Shown here piece after piece: positions 9,016 to 18,651 of a stretch of 64,000 bases of DNA. A model generated the notes under the pieces. That model did not search any database and was not told the origin of the DNA. It worked only from the letters and a program-made list of their open reading frames with translations. The first letter of the stretch is position 1; each line of letters opens with the position of its first letter. The stretch covers positions 1 through 64,000 of the forward strand of contig NZ_JAUOEK010000045.1 of NCBI RefSeq assembly GCF_030540835.1. The letters run 5' to 3'. The position numbers and the translations under genes were made by a program. This stretch comes from Flavivirga aquimarina (GTDB lineage Bacteria; Bacteroidota; Bacteroidia; Flavobacteriales; Flavobacteriaceae).

Positions 9016-9528
9016 ATGAAGAAATTATTTTTATTATCACTTGCTATCATTGGTATCTCTTTATCATCAAACGCTCAGGACATTTCAGAAAACGCTATAG
9101 GGCTACGATTGGGAGACAGCGATGGTTTAGGGGCTGAAGTATCTTATCAACGTGCTATTCGCAGTAATAATAGGTTAGAATTAGATTTAGGCTGGAGAAA
9201 TGGAAGAAACTACGATGGTTTTAAACTTGCCGGATTGTATCAATGGGTATTCCCTATAGAAGGGGCTTTTAATTGGTATGTTGGTGCTGGTGGTGGTATT
9301 GGTTCTTTTAGATATGATATTCAGGGTGGAGATGATATATCTGACACTTATCTTTTTGCTGCCGGTGATATTGGTATTGAATATAACTTTGACTTTCCTT
9401 TATTGTTATCTCTAGATTTTAGACCTGAAGCTGGTTTTAGAGATGATGTTTATTATAACGGTAACAGAGTTTATAACAATAGCGCTTTAGATTTTGATAT
9501 CGCTTTTAGTGTTCGTTATCAATTTTAA
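9016..9528 (+). CDS. Small outer-membrane beta-barrel protein
   Basis: A 170-aa protein with a clear signal peptide (MKKLFLLSLAIIGISLSSNAQ) and about eight amphipathic strands with alternating aromatic residues (RLELDLGWRNGRNYDGFKLAGLYQWVF, YVGAGGGIGSFRYD and others). It ends in a C-terminal aromatic (SVRYQF), typical of outer-membrane barrel insertion. Size and pattern fit OmpW/opacity-like 8-strand porin-like proteins. The specific function is unknown. It ends 63 bp before the convergent cmk gene, with a shared terminator. Confidence 0.75.
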   Translation: MKKLFLLSLAIIGISLSSNAQDISENAIGLRLGDSDGLGAEVSYQRAIRSNNRLELDLGWRNGRNYDGFKLAGLYQWVFPIEGAFNWYVGAGGGIGSFRYDIQGGDDISDTYLFAAGDIGIEYNFDFPLLLSLDFRPEAGFRDDVYYNGNRVYNNSALDFDIAFSVRYQF

Positions 9529-9542
9529 ATCAAAAAACATTG

Positions 9543-9591
9543 AAAAAGCGGCCTGCACTTCGACTACGTTCAGTGACCAAGGCCGCTTTTT
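9543..9591. terminator. Bidirectional terminator with embedded CTTCGACTACGTTCAG repeat
   Basis: AAAAAGCGGCC (9543-9553) pairs perfectly with GGCCGCTTTTT (9581-9591). The loop contains a second small stem (CACT/AGTG) around TTCGACTACGTTC. It lies between two convergent genes and provides a U-tract for both directions. The loop core matches the dispersed CTTCGACTGCGCTCAGGG repeat seen at 39969-39993. Confidence 0.8.
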
Positions 9592-10287
9592 TTATTCTTC
9601 ACCTTCAATAGTCATATTTACCAGTTCCAAAATTTTATCAAACTGTTCTTTTAAACTAAGGTCTGAGTTATCTATTTCTATAGCATCTTTAGCTTTCTTT
9701 AGTGGCGAATCTTTACGTGTTGTATCTATGTGGTCTCGCTCCTGAACGTTTTGTAAAACATCTTCATAATTAACCTCATCACCACGATCAATAAGCTCTT
9801 TGTAACGCCTTATGGCTCTTTTTTCAGCAGAAGCTGTCATAAATAATTTGAGCTCGGCATCAGGAAAAACTACTGTACCAATATCTCTACCATCCATAAC
9901 AACCCCCTTATCTTTTCCTAGTTTTTGCTGCTGTTCTACTAATTTATGACGTACTTGAGATACGGCTGCTACTTTACTAACAAAACTAGAAACATTTAAG
10001 GTTCTAATTTCTTTTTCTATATTAATTCCGTTCAAATAAACCTCAGCAAAACCAAGCGTTTTATTAAACTTAAAGCTAACTTCTATATTTGGTAATTGAT
10101 AAACTAATGCCTCTATATTAAAATCATCATCGCTAATAAGTCCATGTTCCATAGCGTAAAACGTAACAGCTCTATACATAGCACCTGTATCAACATAGAC
10201 ATAACCTAAATGTTTAGCAAGTTGTTTAGCTACAGTACTTTTCCCTGTTGAAGAAAACCCATCTATAGCTATCGTAATTTTATTCAT
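9592..10287 (-). CDS. cmk: Cytidylate kinase
   Basis: A 231-aa (d)CMP kinase that converts CMP/dCMP to the diphosphate with ATP. The P-loop is GFSSTGKST near residue 10, followed by YVDTGAMYRAVTFYA (substrate site). Later come MDGRDIGTVVFPDAELKLFMTAS and RYKELIDRGDEVNYEDVLQNVQERDHIDTTRKDSPLKKA (LID region). Length is normal for the family. It is the distal gene of a minus-strand run with lon and porQ but is separated from porQ by a repeat-bearing gap. Confidence 0.95.
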   Translation of the reverse strand: MNKITIAIDGFSSTGKSTVAKQLAKHLGYVYVDTGAMYRAVTFYAMEHGLISDDDFNIEALVYQLPNIEVSFKFNKTLGFAEVYLNGINIEKEIRTLNVSSFVSKVAAVSQVRHKLVEQQQKLGKDKGVVMDGRDIGTVVFPDAELKLFMTASAEKRAIRRYKELIDRGDEVNYEDVLQNVQERDHIDTTRKDSPLKKAKDAIEIDNSDLSLKEQFDKILELVNMTIEGEE

Positions 10288-10397
10288 TTTATAGGTTTGA
10301 AGTGCCTAAAATAATTAAAGTAGTTTGAGCAAAAAAACTAATTGCTATAATTTATGTTTATTAGTTTTTTCTAGATAATAAGGAATACGAAACACCT

Positions 10398-10450
10398 CCT
10401 ACTGAACACTAAGTACTGCCTATCGAACACTGAACACTGAACATTGAATA
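10398..10450. repeat. Degenerate ACTGAACACTGAA tandem repeat
   Basis: A run of imperfect copies of ACTGAACACT (CTACTGAACACTAAGTACTG..., then CGAACACTGAACACTGAACATTGAATACT) ends exactly at the stop codon of porQ. Sequences of the same vocabulary occur at 40045-40140 and 61014-61075, each also directly 3' of a minus-strand gene. Confidence 0.7.
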
Positions 10451-11470
10451 CTACCGCAAATCTATCTGTAACCCAAAAAAGTTAGAATTAGCAGCACTTG
10501 TATATCTTGCATGGGTGTAGCTAAATCGCATATTATTCATTTTAATTGAAATTCCTGCGGATATTCCTGAGAAGTTACGTTGATCTATAATTCGTAATTC
10601 TTCACCCCTTCGAAAATTATAACCAAGTCTTATATTAAAACCTCCTTCTGGAAATAGTTCTGCTCCAAGAATGGTGTGTCTTATTAATTGACCTAAAAAC
10701 CCAACCTTTTCATCCGTTTGATTACCACTTAAATCATTAACAGTCCGAGCTGGATTAGATCTGGCTATTGGCCATTGCTGTAAATTCTCGAAAGTAACAT
10801 GCCAACGAATGGGTACATTTTCCAAACGCTGGGACATTCCGAAATCGACCTCAAACGGAAGACGCTCATTAAGTCCAGCATAGGTAGTAATTTGAGTTCC
10901 TAAGTTTCTTATTACAACGGTAGCATTAAAATCTATATCTTCATTAATATAGATCAAGCCTAAATCTGCTGCGGCCCCAAACGAACTATACTGCTCTAGT
11001 TTTGATGTAATAAGCTTAACATTGGCTCCAAAATAAAAATCGGAAAAACCAATTTGTAATGCATACCCTATTGATAAAGCGGCTTCGTTACCAGTAAATG
11101 TGCCTGTGCTAATACCGTTTTCGTCATACCCATCAAACGAGCCATAGTTTATATAAGTAATACCTGCATGGAATGTTTGTACACGTCTGTCTATAGTATA
11201 AGCGTAAGAAGCCGTTCCATAATTAATACCTCCTAAATAGCTTGTATAGTTTACTGCCAGCTGATTATCCATTTCTACATTTATAGTCGCCGGATTGAAT
11301 AAACCTTGGGTAACATCGTAATCGATATTGGTTAGTACCTTACCACCTAACGCTGCCTGGCGAGGTGACGATATCAAATTAAGAAATTGATAAGTCGTTT
11401 CTCCTCCAACTTGAGCTATAGCTAGACTAGAAAAAGATAAACAAAAAAAAGTAGTAATTTTCTTTAGCAT
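10451..11470 (-). CDS. porQ: Type IX secretion system protein PorQ
   Basis: A 339-aa outer-membrane protein. Signal peptide MLKKITTFFCLSFSSLAIAQ, then the PorQ signature VGGETTYQFLNLISSPRQAALGGKVLTNIDYDVTQGLFNPA. The rest is a FadL/PorV-like beta-barrel pattern. PorQ is a T9SS component tied to the attachment complex that handles cargo with C-terminal sorting domains. This fits the two T9SS-tailed proteins encoded 4-10 kb away. It lies downstream of lon after a terminator, so it probably has its own promoter. Confidence 0.9.
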   Translation of the reverse strand: MLKKITTFFCLSFSSLAIAQVGGETTYQFLNLISSPRQAALGGKVLTNIDYDVTQGLFNPATINVEMDNQLAVNYTSYLGGINYGTASYAYTIDRRVQTFHAGITYINYGSFDGYDENGISTGTFTGNEAALSIGYALQIGFSDFYFGANVKLITSKLEQYSSFGAAADLGLIYINEDIDFNATVVIRNLGTQITTYAGLNERLPFEVDFGMSQRLENVPIRWHVTFENLQQWPIARSNPARTVNDLSGNQTDEKVGFLGQLIRHTILGAELFPEGGFNIRLGYNFRRGEELRIIDQRNFSGISAGISIKMNNMRFSYTHARYTSAANSNFFGLQIDLR

Positions 11471-11533
11471 ATTTACGATACAAAGTAAGTAAATCTATCT
11501 TAAAACGATAGCTTGTATCATTTATTTTAAATG

Positions 11534-11561
11534 ATAAAAAAAACCTCGAAATGAATCGAGG
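11534..11561 (-). terminator. Rho-independent terminator of lon
   Basis: On the minus strand CCTCGA-TTCATT-TCGAGG (11561-11544) is followed directly by eight T residues. It lies 19 bp downstream of the lon stop and upstream of porQ. Confidence 0.85.
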
Positions 11562-11579
11562 CTTTATTTATACTTATTT

Positions 11580-14030
11580 TTAAAGCTTTTTGGCATTCTT
11601 AACTTTTTGGCTTGTAAGTGCTATTTTTATAACATCACTCATATCTGTTACATAATGAAATGTTAAGCCTTTTAAATACTCTTCTTTAATTTCTTCTATA
11701 TCGCGTCTGTTCTCTTCACACAATAAAATCTCTTTTATACGTGCTCGTTTTGCAGCTAATATCTTTTCTTTAATACCTCCTACAGGAAGCACTTTTCCAC
11801 GAAGTGTAATTTCTCCCGTCATCGCTAAGCCTTTCTTTACTTTTCTCTGTGTAAATAAGGATATTAACGATGTTAACATAGTAACTCCTGCACTTGGCCC
11901 ATCTTTTGGCGTTGCGCCTTCTGGTACGTGAATGTGAACATTGTAACTATCAAAAATAGCTGTATCAATTCCAAAACTATCTGCATTAGACTTGATATAT
12001 TCCATAGCAATGGTAGCAGATTCTTTCATCACTTTTCCTAAGTTTCCGGTAATAGAAAGTGCTCCTTTTCCTTTTGATAAAATAGATTCAATAAATAGAA
12101 TATCACCTCCAACACGCGTCCACGCTAATCCTGTAACGACACCTGCCACATTATTATTTTCGTATTTATCGCGTTCTAGCTTAGGTCCTCCTAAAACTTC
12201 AATAATATCTTCATTAGAAACTTTAATATTATAAGTTTCTTCCATAGCTATATTTTTGGCTGCATAGCGTACCATTTTTGCTATTTGTTTTTCTAAACCT
12301 CGAACACCAGATTCTCGTGTATAACCTTCAACTATTTTTTCTAATTGTGGCTTACCAATTTTGATATGAGCTTCGGTTAAACCATGTTCTTTTAATTGCT
12401 TAGGCAATAAATGGCGTTTTGCTATTTCTACCTTTTCTTCTATTGTATATCCTGTAACATTAATAATCTCCATACGGTCTCGCAATGCCGGCTGAATGGT
12501 AGATAGGCTATTAGATGTTGCTATAAACATAACTTTAGAAAGATCATACCCCATTTCTAAGAAATTATCATAGAATTCGCCATTTTGCTCTGGATCTAGA
12601 ACTTCTAACATTGCTGATGATGGATCTCCTTGATGCGAATTTGACAGTTTGTCAATTTCATCTAAAACAAAAACCGGGTTAGATGTTCCTGCTTTCTTCA
12701 AACTCTGGATAATACGCCCAGGCATAGCTCCAATATAGGTTTTACGATGTCCACGTATCTCAGCTTCATCACGCAAACCACCTAATGAAATACGTACATA
12801 TTCTCTCCCTAATGCTTCTGCTATAGATTTACCTAATGATGTTTTACCGACTCCCGGAGGTCCGTATAAACATAGTATAGGTGATTTCATATCGTTACGC
12901 AATTTCAATACTGCGAGGTATTCTATAATTCTGCGTTTTACATCTTCTAATCCAAAATGATCTCTATCTAGTATTTTTTTAGCGCGTTTTAAATCGAATT
13001 TATCGGTACTAAACTCATTCCATGGCAAATCCAAGAACAACTCTAAGTAATTACGTTGGATTGAATATTCTGCAACTTGTGGATTCATACGTTGCATTTT
13101 AGCGATTTCTTTGTTAAAATGCTTTGCTACTTCTTCACTCCATTGCTTTTCGCTAGCTCGCAGCTTCATTTCCTCAAGCTCTTCATCATGACTTACTCCT
13201 CCCAATTCTTCTTGAATGGTTTTCATTTGTTGATGCAAGAAATATTCACGTTGTTGCTGATTCATGTCCATTTGAACTTTAGACTGAATATCGTTTTTAA
13301 GTTCTAACTTTTGAAATTCAACATTCATAAACTTAAGAGTTGCCAAAGCACGTTTCTTAAGGTCGTCCATTTCTAAAAGCTTTTGTTTTTCGGCTACCGA
13401 AAGATTCATGTTAGAGGACACGAAGTTTATTAAAAATGAATTGCTCTCTATATTTTTTATAGCAAATGATGCTTCACTTGGAATATTTGGACTTTCTTTA
13501 ATAATTTCGAGCGCTAAATCTTTTATGGATTCTATAATAGCGGAAAACTCCTTATTATTAACAGCTGGCTTTGCTTCTGCCATATCTCTAATAGTTGCAT
13601 TCATATAAGGCTCTTCTGTAATAACCTCTGCTATTTTAAAGCGCTTTTTGCCCTGTATAATAACTGTTACATTACCATCTGGCATTTTTAAAACACGTAG
13701 TATCCTTGCTACGGTTCCTGTTTCGTTTATATCTTTTACTGTTGGGTCTTCTACAGACTCATCCTTTTGAGACACTACACCTATAACTTTTCCGCCTTTA
13801 TTTGCGTCATTTATTAGTTTGATAGATTTATCTCGGCCAGCAGTAATGGGTATTACAACTCCGGGAAACAATACCGTATTTCGCAATGATAAAATAGGCA
13901 GGGTTTCTGGTAATTCTTCATTATTGATAGCTTCTTCATCTTCGGGTGTCATAAGTGGAATTAACTCTGAGTTTTCATCGAATTCGTGTAATGACAAACT
14001 GTCAAGGGTAATAAAATTAGATTTCTTCAT
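11580..14030 (-). CDS. lon: ATP-dependent protease Lon (endopeptidase La)
   Basis: An 816-aa LonA protease. The N-terminal substrate-binding domain (about 40-240; [19 protein letters not shown]) is followed by a coiled linker and the AAA+ module with Walker [10 protein letters not shown] and Walker [10 protein letters not shown]. The C-terminal protease domain has the catalytic Ser in [11 protein letters not shown] and Lys in [13 protein letters not shown]. Lon degrades misfolded and specific regulatory proteins in the cytoplasm. Length is normal. It is followed by a good terminator and preceded by about 190 bp with no gene. Confidence 0.97.
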   Translation of the reverse strand: MKKSNFITLDSLSLHEFDENSELIPLMTPEDEEAINNEELPETLPILSLRNTVLFPGVVIPITAGRDKSIKLINDANKGGKVIGVVSQKDESVEDPTVKDINETGTVARILRVLKMPDGNVTVIIQGKKRFKIAEVITEEPYMNATIRDMAEAKPAVNNKEFSAIIESIKDLALEIIKESPNIPSEASFAIKNIESNSFLINFVSSNMNLSVAEKQKLLEMDDLKKRALATLKFMNVEFQKLELKNDIQSKVQMDMNQQQREYFLHQQMKTIQEELGGVSHDEELEEMKLRASEKQWSEEVAKHFNKEIAKMQRMNPQVAEYSIQRNYLELFLDLPWNEFSTDKFDLKRAKKILDRDHFGLEDVKRRIIEYLAVLKLRNDMKSPILCLYGPPGVGKTSLGKSIAEALGREYVRISLGGLRDEAEIRGHRKTYIGAMPGRIIQSLKKAGTSNPVFVLDEIDKLSNSHQGDPSSAMLEVLDPEQNGEFYDNFLEMGYDLSKVMFIATSNSLSTIQPALRDRMEIINVTGYTIEEKVEIAKRHLLPKQLKEHGLTEAHIKIGKPQLEKIVEGYTRESGVRGLEKQIAKMVRYAAKNIAMEETYNIKVSNEDIIEVLGGPKLERDKYENNNVAGVVTGLAWTRVGGDILFIESILSKGKGALSITGNLGKVMKESATIAMEYIKSNADSFGIDTAIFDSYNVHIHVPEGATPKDGPSAGVTMLTSLISLFTQRKVKKGLAMTGEITLRGKVLPVGGIKEKILAAKRARIKEILLCEENRRDIEEIKEEYLKGLTFHYVTDMSDVIKIALTSQKVKNAKKL

Positions 14031-14224
14031 ATATACATTTAGGTCAATCTGTCATTAAAACAAAATCGATCATTTATTATATTTATTTTTAAAAACATTA
14101 AACACATGAATATCAGTCACTTAAATAATAATATAAATATTCATTACTAGTATAAATTCAATAGCTATGCCAGATACTAATTTTATGCTTTAAATTATTA
14201 TTATATAATATGTTTTTAATGGTC

Positions 14225-14857
14225 TTACACCTTTCCCATTTTCTTTAAAACAAATAATAAAACTATAGGTATTGCTAATAAACCAATCATAAGTAAATTA
14301 GTTTTAAATAACACTGGAGATAAGATTAAAGTAATGACATAACCTCCTATGGCACCCCCAAAATGTGCATCATGCCCTATATTGCCTATTCTGTTTTTCA
14401 TGCCGTAAATAGAGTATAATAAATACCCTATTCCGAAAATATAACCAGGTATAAAATTGATGCTCATATCTGGTTCAAATAAAATAGCAGAATATAAAAC
14501 ACCCATAACTGCACCACTAGCTCCAACGGCACTGTAGTGATACTCATTTTTATGAAAATAAAGAGATAAAAAATTCCCAAAAAAAAGGCTTCCTATATAA
14601 ACAAAAATAAAACTAATAGTTCCTAGGTGAGCTGTTACAGTTCCTGTAAAAAAGTACAAGGTTAGCATGTTAAACAATAAATGCTGTGTATCTACATGTA
14701 AAAACCCGGAGCTAAATAGTCTAATCTTCTCTCCTCTTTGAACGCCTCCTACATGAAATTTATATTTATCAAAAAAACTATAGTCACCAAAACCTTTATA
14801 AGAAATGATAACGTTTGCTGCTATTATTATTACAGTTATTAAATCTAAATTCCTCAT
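14225..14857 (-). CDS. Rhomboid-family intramembrane serine protease
   Basis: A 210-aa membrane protein with six predicted helices. Catalytic motifs are visible: HLLFNMLTLYFF (the HxxxN region of helix 2), GASGAVMGV (nucleophile Ser in helix 4) and HDAHFGGAIGGY (catalytic His in helix 6). Rhomboids cleave substrates within the membrane. The substrate is unknown here. The gene is divergent from the acyltransferase that follows. Confidence 0.9.
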   Translation of the reverse strand: MRNLDLITVIIIAANVIISYKGFGDYSFFDKYKFHVGGVQRGEKIRLFSSGFLHVDTQHLLFNMLTLYFFTGTVTAHLGTISFIFVYIGSLFFGNFLSLYFHKNEYHYSAVGASGAVMGVLYSAILFEPDMSINFIPGYIFGIGYLLYSIYGMKNRIGNIGHDAHFGGAIGGYVITLILSPVLFKTNLLMIGLLAIPIVLLFVLKKMGKV

Positions 14858-14919
14858 ATGGCATAAACGTTTAAAATCTATTTAACATATATTTGTCGAT
14901 ACAAATCTAAAATTAATTA

Positions 14920-15807
14920 ATGCAATTTCTAATTTATATTCTTGTTTATCCTTTTTTATGGTTTATATCTAAATTTCCCTTTAAATTATTATATATAATA
15001 TCGGATGGTTTTTACATATTACTTTACCATATAATTGGTTATAGAAAAAAGGTTGTTACTAATAATTTAAAACTGGTTTTTCCTCAAAAAACAGAAAAAG
15101 AAATTGCTTCTATTAGAAAAAAATTCTATAAACATTTATGTGACATGTTTCTGGAAATGGCTAAAACGATGTCTATTTCTGAAAAAGAATTAAACAGACG
15201 CTTTCGTATCACGAACCCAGAGGAATTTAAACGCTTAGAATCTTTAAACAAAAGTATTATTTTAATATTCGGTCATTATGCCAGTTGGGAATGGTCTATT
15301 GTACTTCAAAATTATATAAATTTTAAAGGATTAGCAGTATATAAAAAGCTGGCAAACCCTCATTTTGATAAACTGATTAGGGATATTCGTTCTAAATTTA
15401 ATACGACATTAATTAGCACTAAAGAAACCACAAGTATTATAAATCAAAATGAGGCTAAGGATGTTAAAAGCATCATTGGATTTTTAAGCGATCAATCCCC
15501 AAGGTTAAGCAAGGATGTTTATTGGGGGCAATTTATGGGTATTGATATACCTTGTTTTACCGGAGCTGAACGTATTGCAAAAAAATTAGATTTATCTACA
15601 GCTTATTTAAAAATCACTAAAGTAAAACGCGGGTTTTATGAAGCAAAAATTATAACACTTGCCGAAGACTCTAAAAAGTATAAAAATTACGAATTAACAG
15701 ATTTGTTTCTTAAAGAAGTAGAAAAACAAATCCATGAAGCTCCTGAGTATTATTTCTGGACTCATAAAAGATGGAAACATAAAGACCAATCGAATAACTT
15801 TCTATAA
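14920..15807 (+). CDS. LpxL/HtrB-like lysophospholipid (lipid A) acyltransferase
   Basis: A 295-aa acyltransferase of the bacterial lipid A biosynthesis family. It has an N-terminal membrane helix (residues 2-35), the HYASWEW catalytic HxxxxE box in FGHYASWEWSIVLQN, and conserved downstream GFLSDQSPR and CFTGAERIAKKL segments. It ends with EYYFWTHKRWKHK, the usual C-terminal signature. It adds a late acyl chain to lipid A at the inner membrane, or to an aminolipid as in some Bacteroidota homologues. Confidence 0.85.
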   Translation: MQFLIYILVYPFLWFISKFPFKLLYIISDGFYILLYHIIGYRKKVVTNNLKLVFPQKTEKEIASIRKKFYKHLCDMFLEMAKTMSISEKELNRRFRITNPEEFKRLESLNKSIILIFGHYASWEWSIVLQNYINFKGLAVYKKLANPHFDKLIRDIRSKFNTTLISTKETTSIINQNEAKDVKSIIGFLSDQSPRLSKDVYWGQFMGIDIPCFTGAERIAKKLDLSTAYLKITKVKRGFYEAKIITLAEDSKKYKNYELTDLFLKEVEKQIHEAPEYYFWTHKRWKHKDQSNNFL

Positions 15808-15845
15808 ACTTATAGGAAAACTAACAAATAGTTTTAAGTGATATA

Positions 15846-15877
15846 AAAAGGCAAAAAACTTATGTCTTTTGCCTTTT
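15846..15877. terminator. Bidirectional terminator
   Basis: AAAAGGCAAAA (15846-15856) and TTTTGCCTTTT (15867-15877) form a perfect 11-bp stem between two convergent genes and can serve both. Confidence 0.8.
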
Positions 15878-15904
15878 CAAAATTTGAATTAGTCATTTAT
15901 TATA

Positions 15905-18493
15905 TTATTCTACAAGTAATTTTATTGTTTTATAACCTGTTTGTCCATTACTTATTTTACAAAAGTATAGTCCTGTAACTAGATTATTTTTGTCCAATTG
16001 TATTTGATTATTACCTTTTTCGGCCTCAAAGTCAACTTGTTTTACAAGCCCACCCAATTGATTGTACACCAATAATGTAACCGTTTCTGCTTCTTGTACT
16101 GTAAAATTAACTTTAGTACTAGATTTCATCGGATTAGGAATAGCAACAGGATCATTGAATGCTCCTTCGCTATTCAAGTTTTCTGCAGTCGACTCATTGC
16201 TTGTTGAAAAGCGAAGTTGCTGTAAAGTCATAGCTTTAGTTTCTTCTTCTCCATTTTCGGCCAACATAGTAAATACTATAGATGTGATATCATCCACTTC
16301 AAAATCACCACCATTGATTGATGTAAATTCGGTAAACGGGATGCTATAATCCTGTAATTTATCGGCCAATACGATACTAGTTTTGTACTGTTCTTCCCAA
16401 TTGCTTACACCTTCCTTAACCAATCTTATAATTAAAGTTCCTGTTCCTTTTCCTTTTAACTGTAAGCTTTTATAGTCAGAAAAATCTATTGGGCTAAACT
16501 TTGGCGTTAAAGATCTATAAGTTGCAATGTAATCGCTAGTGGTAGCTACTAGTTCTATATTTCTTTCAATAGGATATTCATTATCACTAAATTGAGCTTC
16601 ATTTGGTTCTACGATATAGCTACTAACTATAGTGCTCTCCCCTGCATCATCGTAGCCCCATGAACCATCCGACATAAACAAATCATCTGGAGTTTGTATG
16701 CCATCTCCTATTCTAAAACCGATATCGAACAGGCTACCAGCATCAACTTCTACATTGGTAATATAACTACCATCTAAGCTCAATGTAGACGATATATTCT
16801 CTATAGCATTAGTTTCTGTAGCTCTTAATCCGCCTTCAAAATTAACAGCTTCGCTCTTATTGGTATTTATAATTTGTAATTCCAGCTTACCGTAGCGGTA
16901 TTTTCCTTTCTTAACAAATACCGTAGGAGGTGCCGAGCTATTATAATTGCTTACTGGTTTTTGAATATCTAATAACCTTACTACTTCTTCTCCAAGTAGT
17001 AATAGATCGTCTAATGAATTAGACCATATTTGGAAATTATAGTATGGTACGTTGCTTTCATATTTATCTAAATTCCAATGACTTTCTATATCGAAGTTGT
17101 TATCTCCATTAACTGGTTTGGCTGATAAACTGAGTACAAATTCCACAGAACCATCAATATTTCTAATTAAAGCTTTTATAAAACTATGCTCTTTTATTTC
17201 TATGGTTGATACCGAAAGTAACTCTGCTCCCAATAATCTGTCACAAATATATTTAGTATGCTCGTAAACACCTTCATCTGTTTTAAGAACCATTATTGTA
17301 GATATAGCATTATCTGATTTCATGTAATCTACAGAGTAAATTTCTGTTGCATTGGTAATATTTAATAGATCGGTTGGAGACGATTCTATCACATAGTCTT
17401 CTCCTATGATTTCTACTGGCACAAAATCTGATAGTTGCAATTCTTCTTTACCTGTTTTTTTACCATATTTTGCTGATTTTACCAGTCGTTTTGCTGATGT
17501 TTTATCAAACTTATAATTATTCTTTGCTCTATTAAAGTTTCGCTTATTGATTAGCTCGGAAAGTCTGTTGTTACTCTCTAAACCACCTTCATTTCCACTT
17601 GAAGTTGGAACTTCTATAACTGGACAGGAAGCATACCCTGAACATGAAGGGTCTTCACAATCTACCAAGCCATCACCATCATCATCAATACCATTAATAC
17701 AATCTTCTTGAGGTACTGGTGCTGTGGGACAACGTGCTCCATCATTTTGAGAACTGGAAGGTCCAAAAGCAAACAAATTGGAATCCATAGCATTTGTACC
17801 GTCTAAATCTTGTACATTTTGAATCACATAAATGGTTCCCGTTTGGTTTGCAGATACATAAAAACGCCCTGATGCATCAAAATAAACTGCGCCATAAGTA
17901 TAATTTAAACCAGATAGAATAGGAACTTCTCCCAAATTTTCTATGGTGTCTGTATCTGTATCTATACGGTATAATATGTTTGTTTTCTTTTCTACAGTGT
18001 ATAATTTACCATCTACGGCGTTAAACGCCCAATCATGGATACTTAAACTGAGTGGTAAATTTTTTGTAGCAATATGACCTCCGTAATTCTCAGAATCTGG
18101 ATTTACATCTACGGTATAATAGGTTTGACCTCCTCCTTTTAGGTAATAAACACCCTGAGAACTTACATCACCAATGTATCGTCCACTTGTAGGCAGCTCA
18201 TCTACATAAAAAATTAGAGTTGAAAAATCTTTTCCTATTCTAACTATAGATTTAGACGGATAACTTAACGAGCCCCATATATATCCATCTGCTGGATTGT
18301 ATGCAGCTGCATTAATTGACCCTTCTGTAACATCGGTAGCTACTTCATAAGAATTTCCAGATGCTAAATCTATAGCATAAACATCGTTGTACTGGAATAA
18401 ATAGGCATTATAATCGCAATTAAATGGTTCGTCTTGTGCGCAAATACGCAAAACAAGGAGAAAAGCAAGCATTAAAAGTAGGTTTTTTTTCAT
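15905..18493 (-). CDS. T9SS-secreted protein, propeller-like head
   Basis: An 862-aa secreted protein. The start at 18493 (MKKNLLLMLAFLLVLRICAQ, signal peptide) is preferred to the in-frame ATG 18 codons upstream. Residues about 22-265 are a beta-rich, propeller-like region (DUF6923-like: AAYNPADGYIWGS, FNAVDGKLYTVEKKTNILYRID). About 275-300 is a Ca-binding-like CINGIDDDGDGLVDCEDPSC motif. From NEGGLESNNRLSELINKRNF on, a long module of about 500 residues is shared with the next gene. The C-terminus is a T9SS type A sorting domain (AIPNPMKSSTKVNFTVQEAE, ending KTIKLLVE). Probably exported through T9SS and attached to or released from the cell surface. Its promoter carries three phased CGAATGG-type repeats. 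Confidence 0.82.
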   Translation of the reverse strand: MKKNLLLMLAFLLVLRICAQDEPFNCDYNAYLFQYNDVYAIDLASGNSYEVATDVTEGSINAAAYNPADGYIWGSLSYPSKSIVRIGKDFSTLIFYVDELPTSGRYIGDVSSQGVYYLKGGGQTYYTVDVNPDSENYGGHIATKNLPLSLSIHDWAFNAVDGKLYTVEKKTNILYRIDTDTDTIENLGEVPILSGLNYTYGAVYFDASGRFYVSANQTGTIYVIQNVQDLDGTNAMDSNLFAFGPSSSQNDGARCPTAPVPQEDCINGIDDDGDGLVDCEDPSCSGYASCPVIEVPTSSGNEGGLESNNRLSELINKRNFNRAKNNYKFDKTSAKRLVKSAKYGKKTGKEELQLSDFVPVEIIGEDYVIESSPTDLLNITNATEIYSVDYMKSDNAISTIMVLKTDEGVYEHTKYICDRLLGAELLSVSTIEIKEHSFIKALIRNIDGSVEFVLSLSAKPVNGDNNFDIESHWNLDKYESNVPYYNFQIWSNSLDDLLLLGEEVVRLLDIQKPVSNYNSSAPPTVFVKKGKYRYGKLELQIINTNKSEAVNFEGGLRATETNAIENISSTLSLDGSYITNVEVDAGSLFDIGFRIGDGIQTPDDLFMSDGSWGYDDAGESTIVSSYIVEPNEAQFSDNEYPIERNIELVATTSDYIATYRSLTPKFSPIDFSDYKSLQLKGKGTGTLIIRLVKEGVSNWEEQYKTSIVLADKLQDYSIPFTEFTSINGGDFEVDDITSIVFTMLAENGEEETKAMTLQQLRFSTSNESTAENLNSEGAFNDPVAIPNPMKSSTKVNFTVQEAETVTLLVYNQLGGLVKQVDFEAEKGNNQIQLDKNNLVTGLYFCKISNGQTGYKTIKLLVE

Positions 18494-18513
18494 GTCAATG
18501 TAGTTTTGGATTA

Positions 18514-18603
18514 CAAATTTAAATAAATATAGTTTCTGTTCTTTCAATTTTCGATGAATGCAAAAAATGTGTCGTCGAATGGTTTAATTTTATCGTTGAA
18601 TCG
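18514..18603 (-). promoter_or_regulatory. Promoter with three 21-bp-phased LytTR-type sites (T9SS gene 1)
   Basis: A -7-like TAAATTTG (minus strand, 18521-18514) precedes the ATG at 18493. Upstream lie three 11-mers at exact 21-bp steps: TCGATGAATGC (18551-18561), TCGTCGAATGG (18572-18582) and TCGTTGAATCG (18593-18603), written on the plus strand. Read in the direction of transcription the best copy is CCATTCGACGA. The two distal sites have the same distance to the -7 element as the sites at 28187-28218. Confidence 0.65.
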
Positions 18604-18651
18604 TATTTATTTTTGTAAGTAAATACGTATTTTATATTAAATATTTTTAAT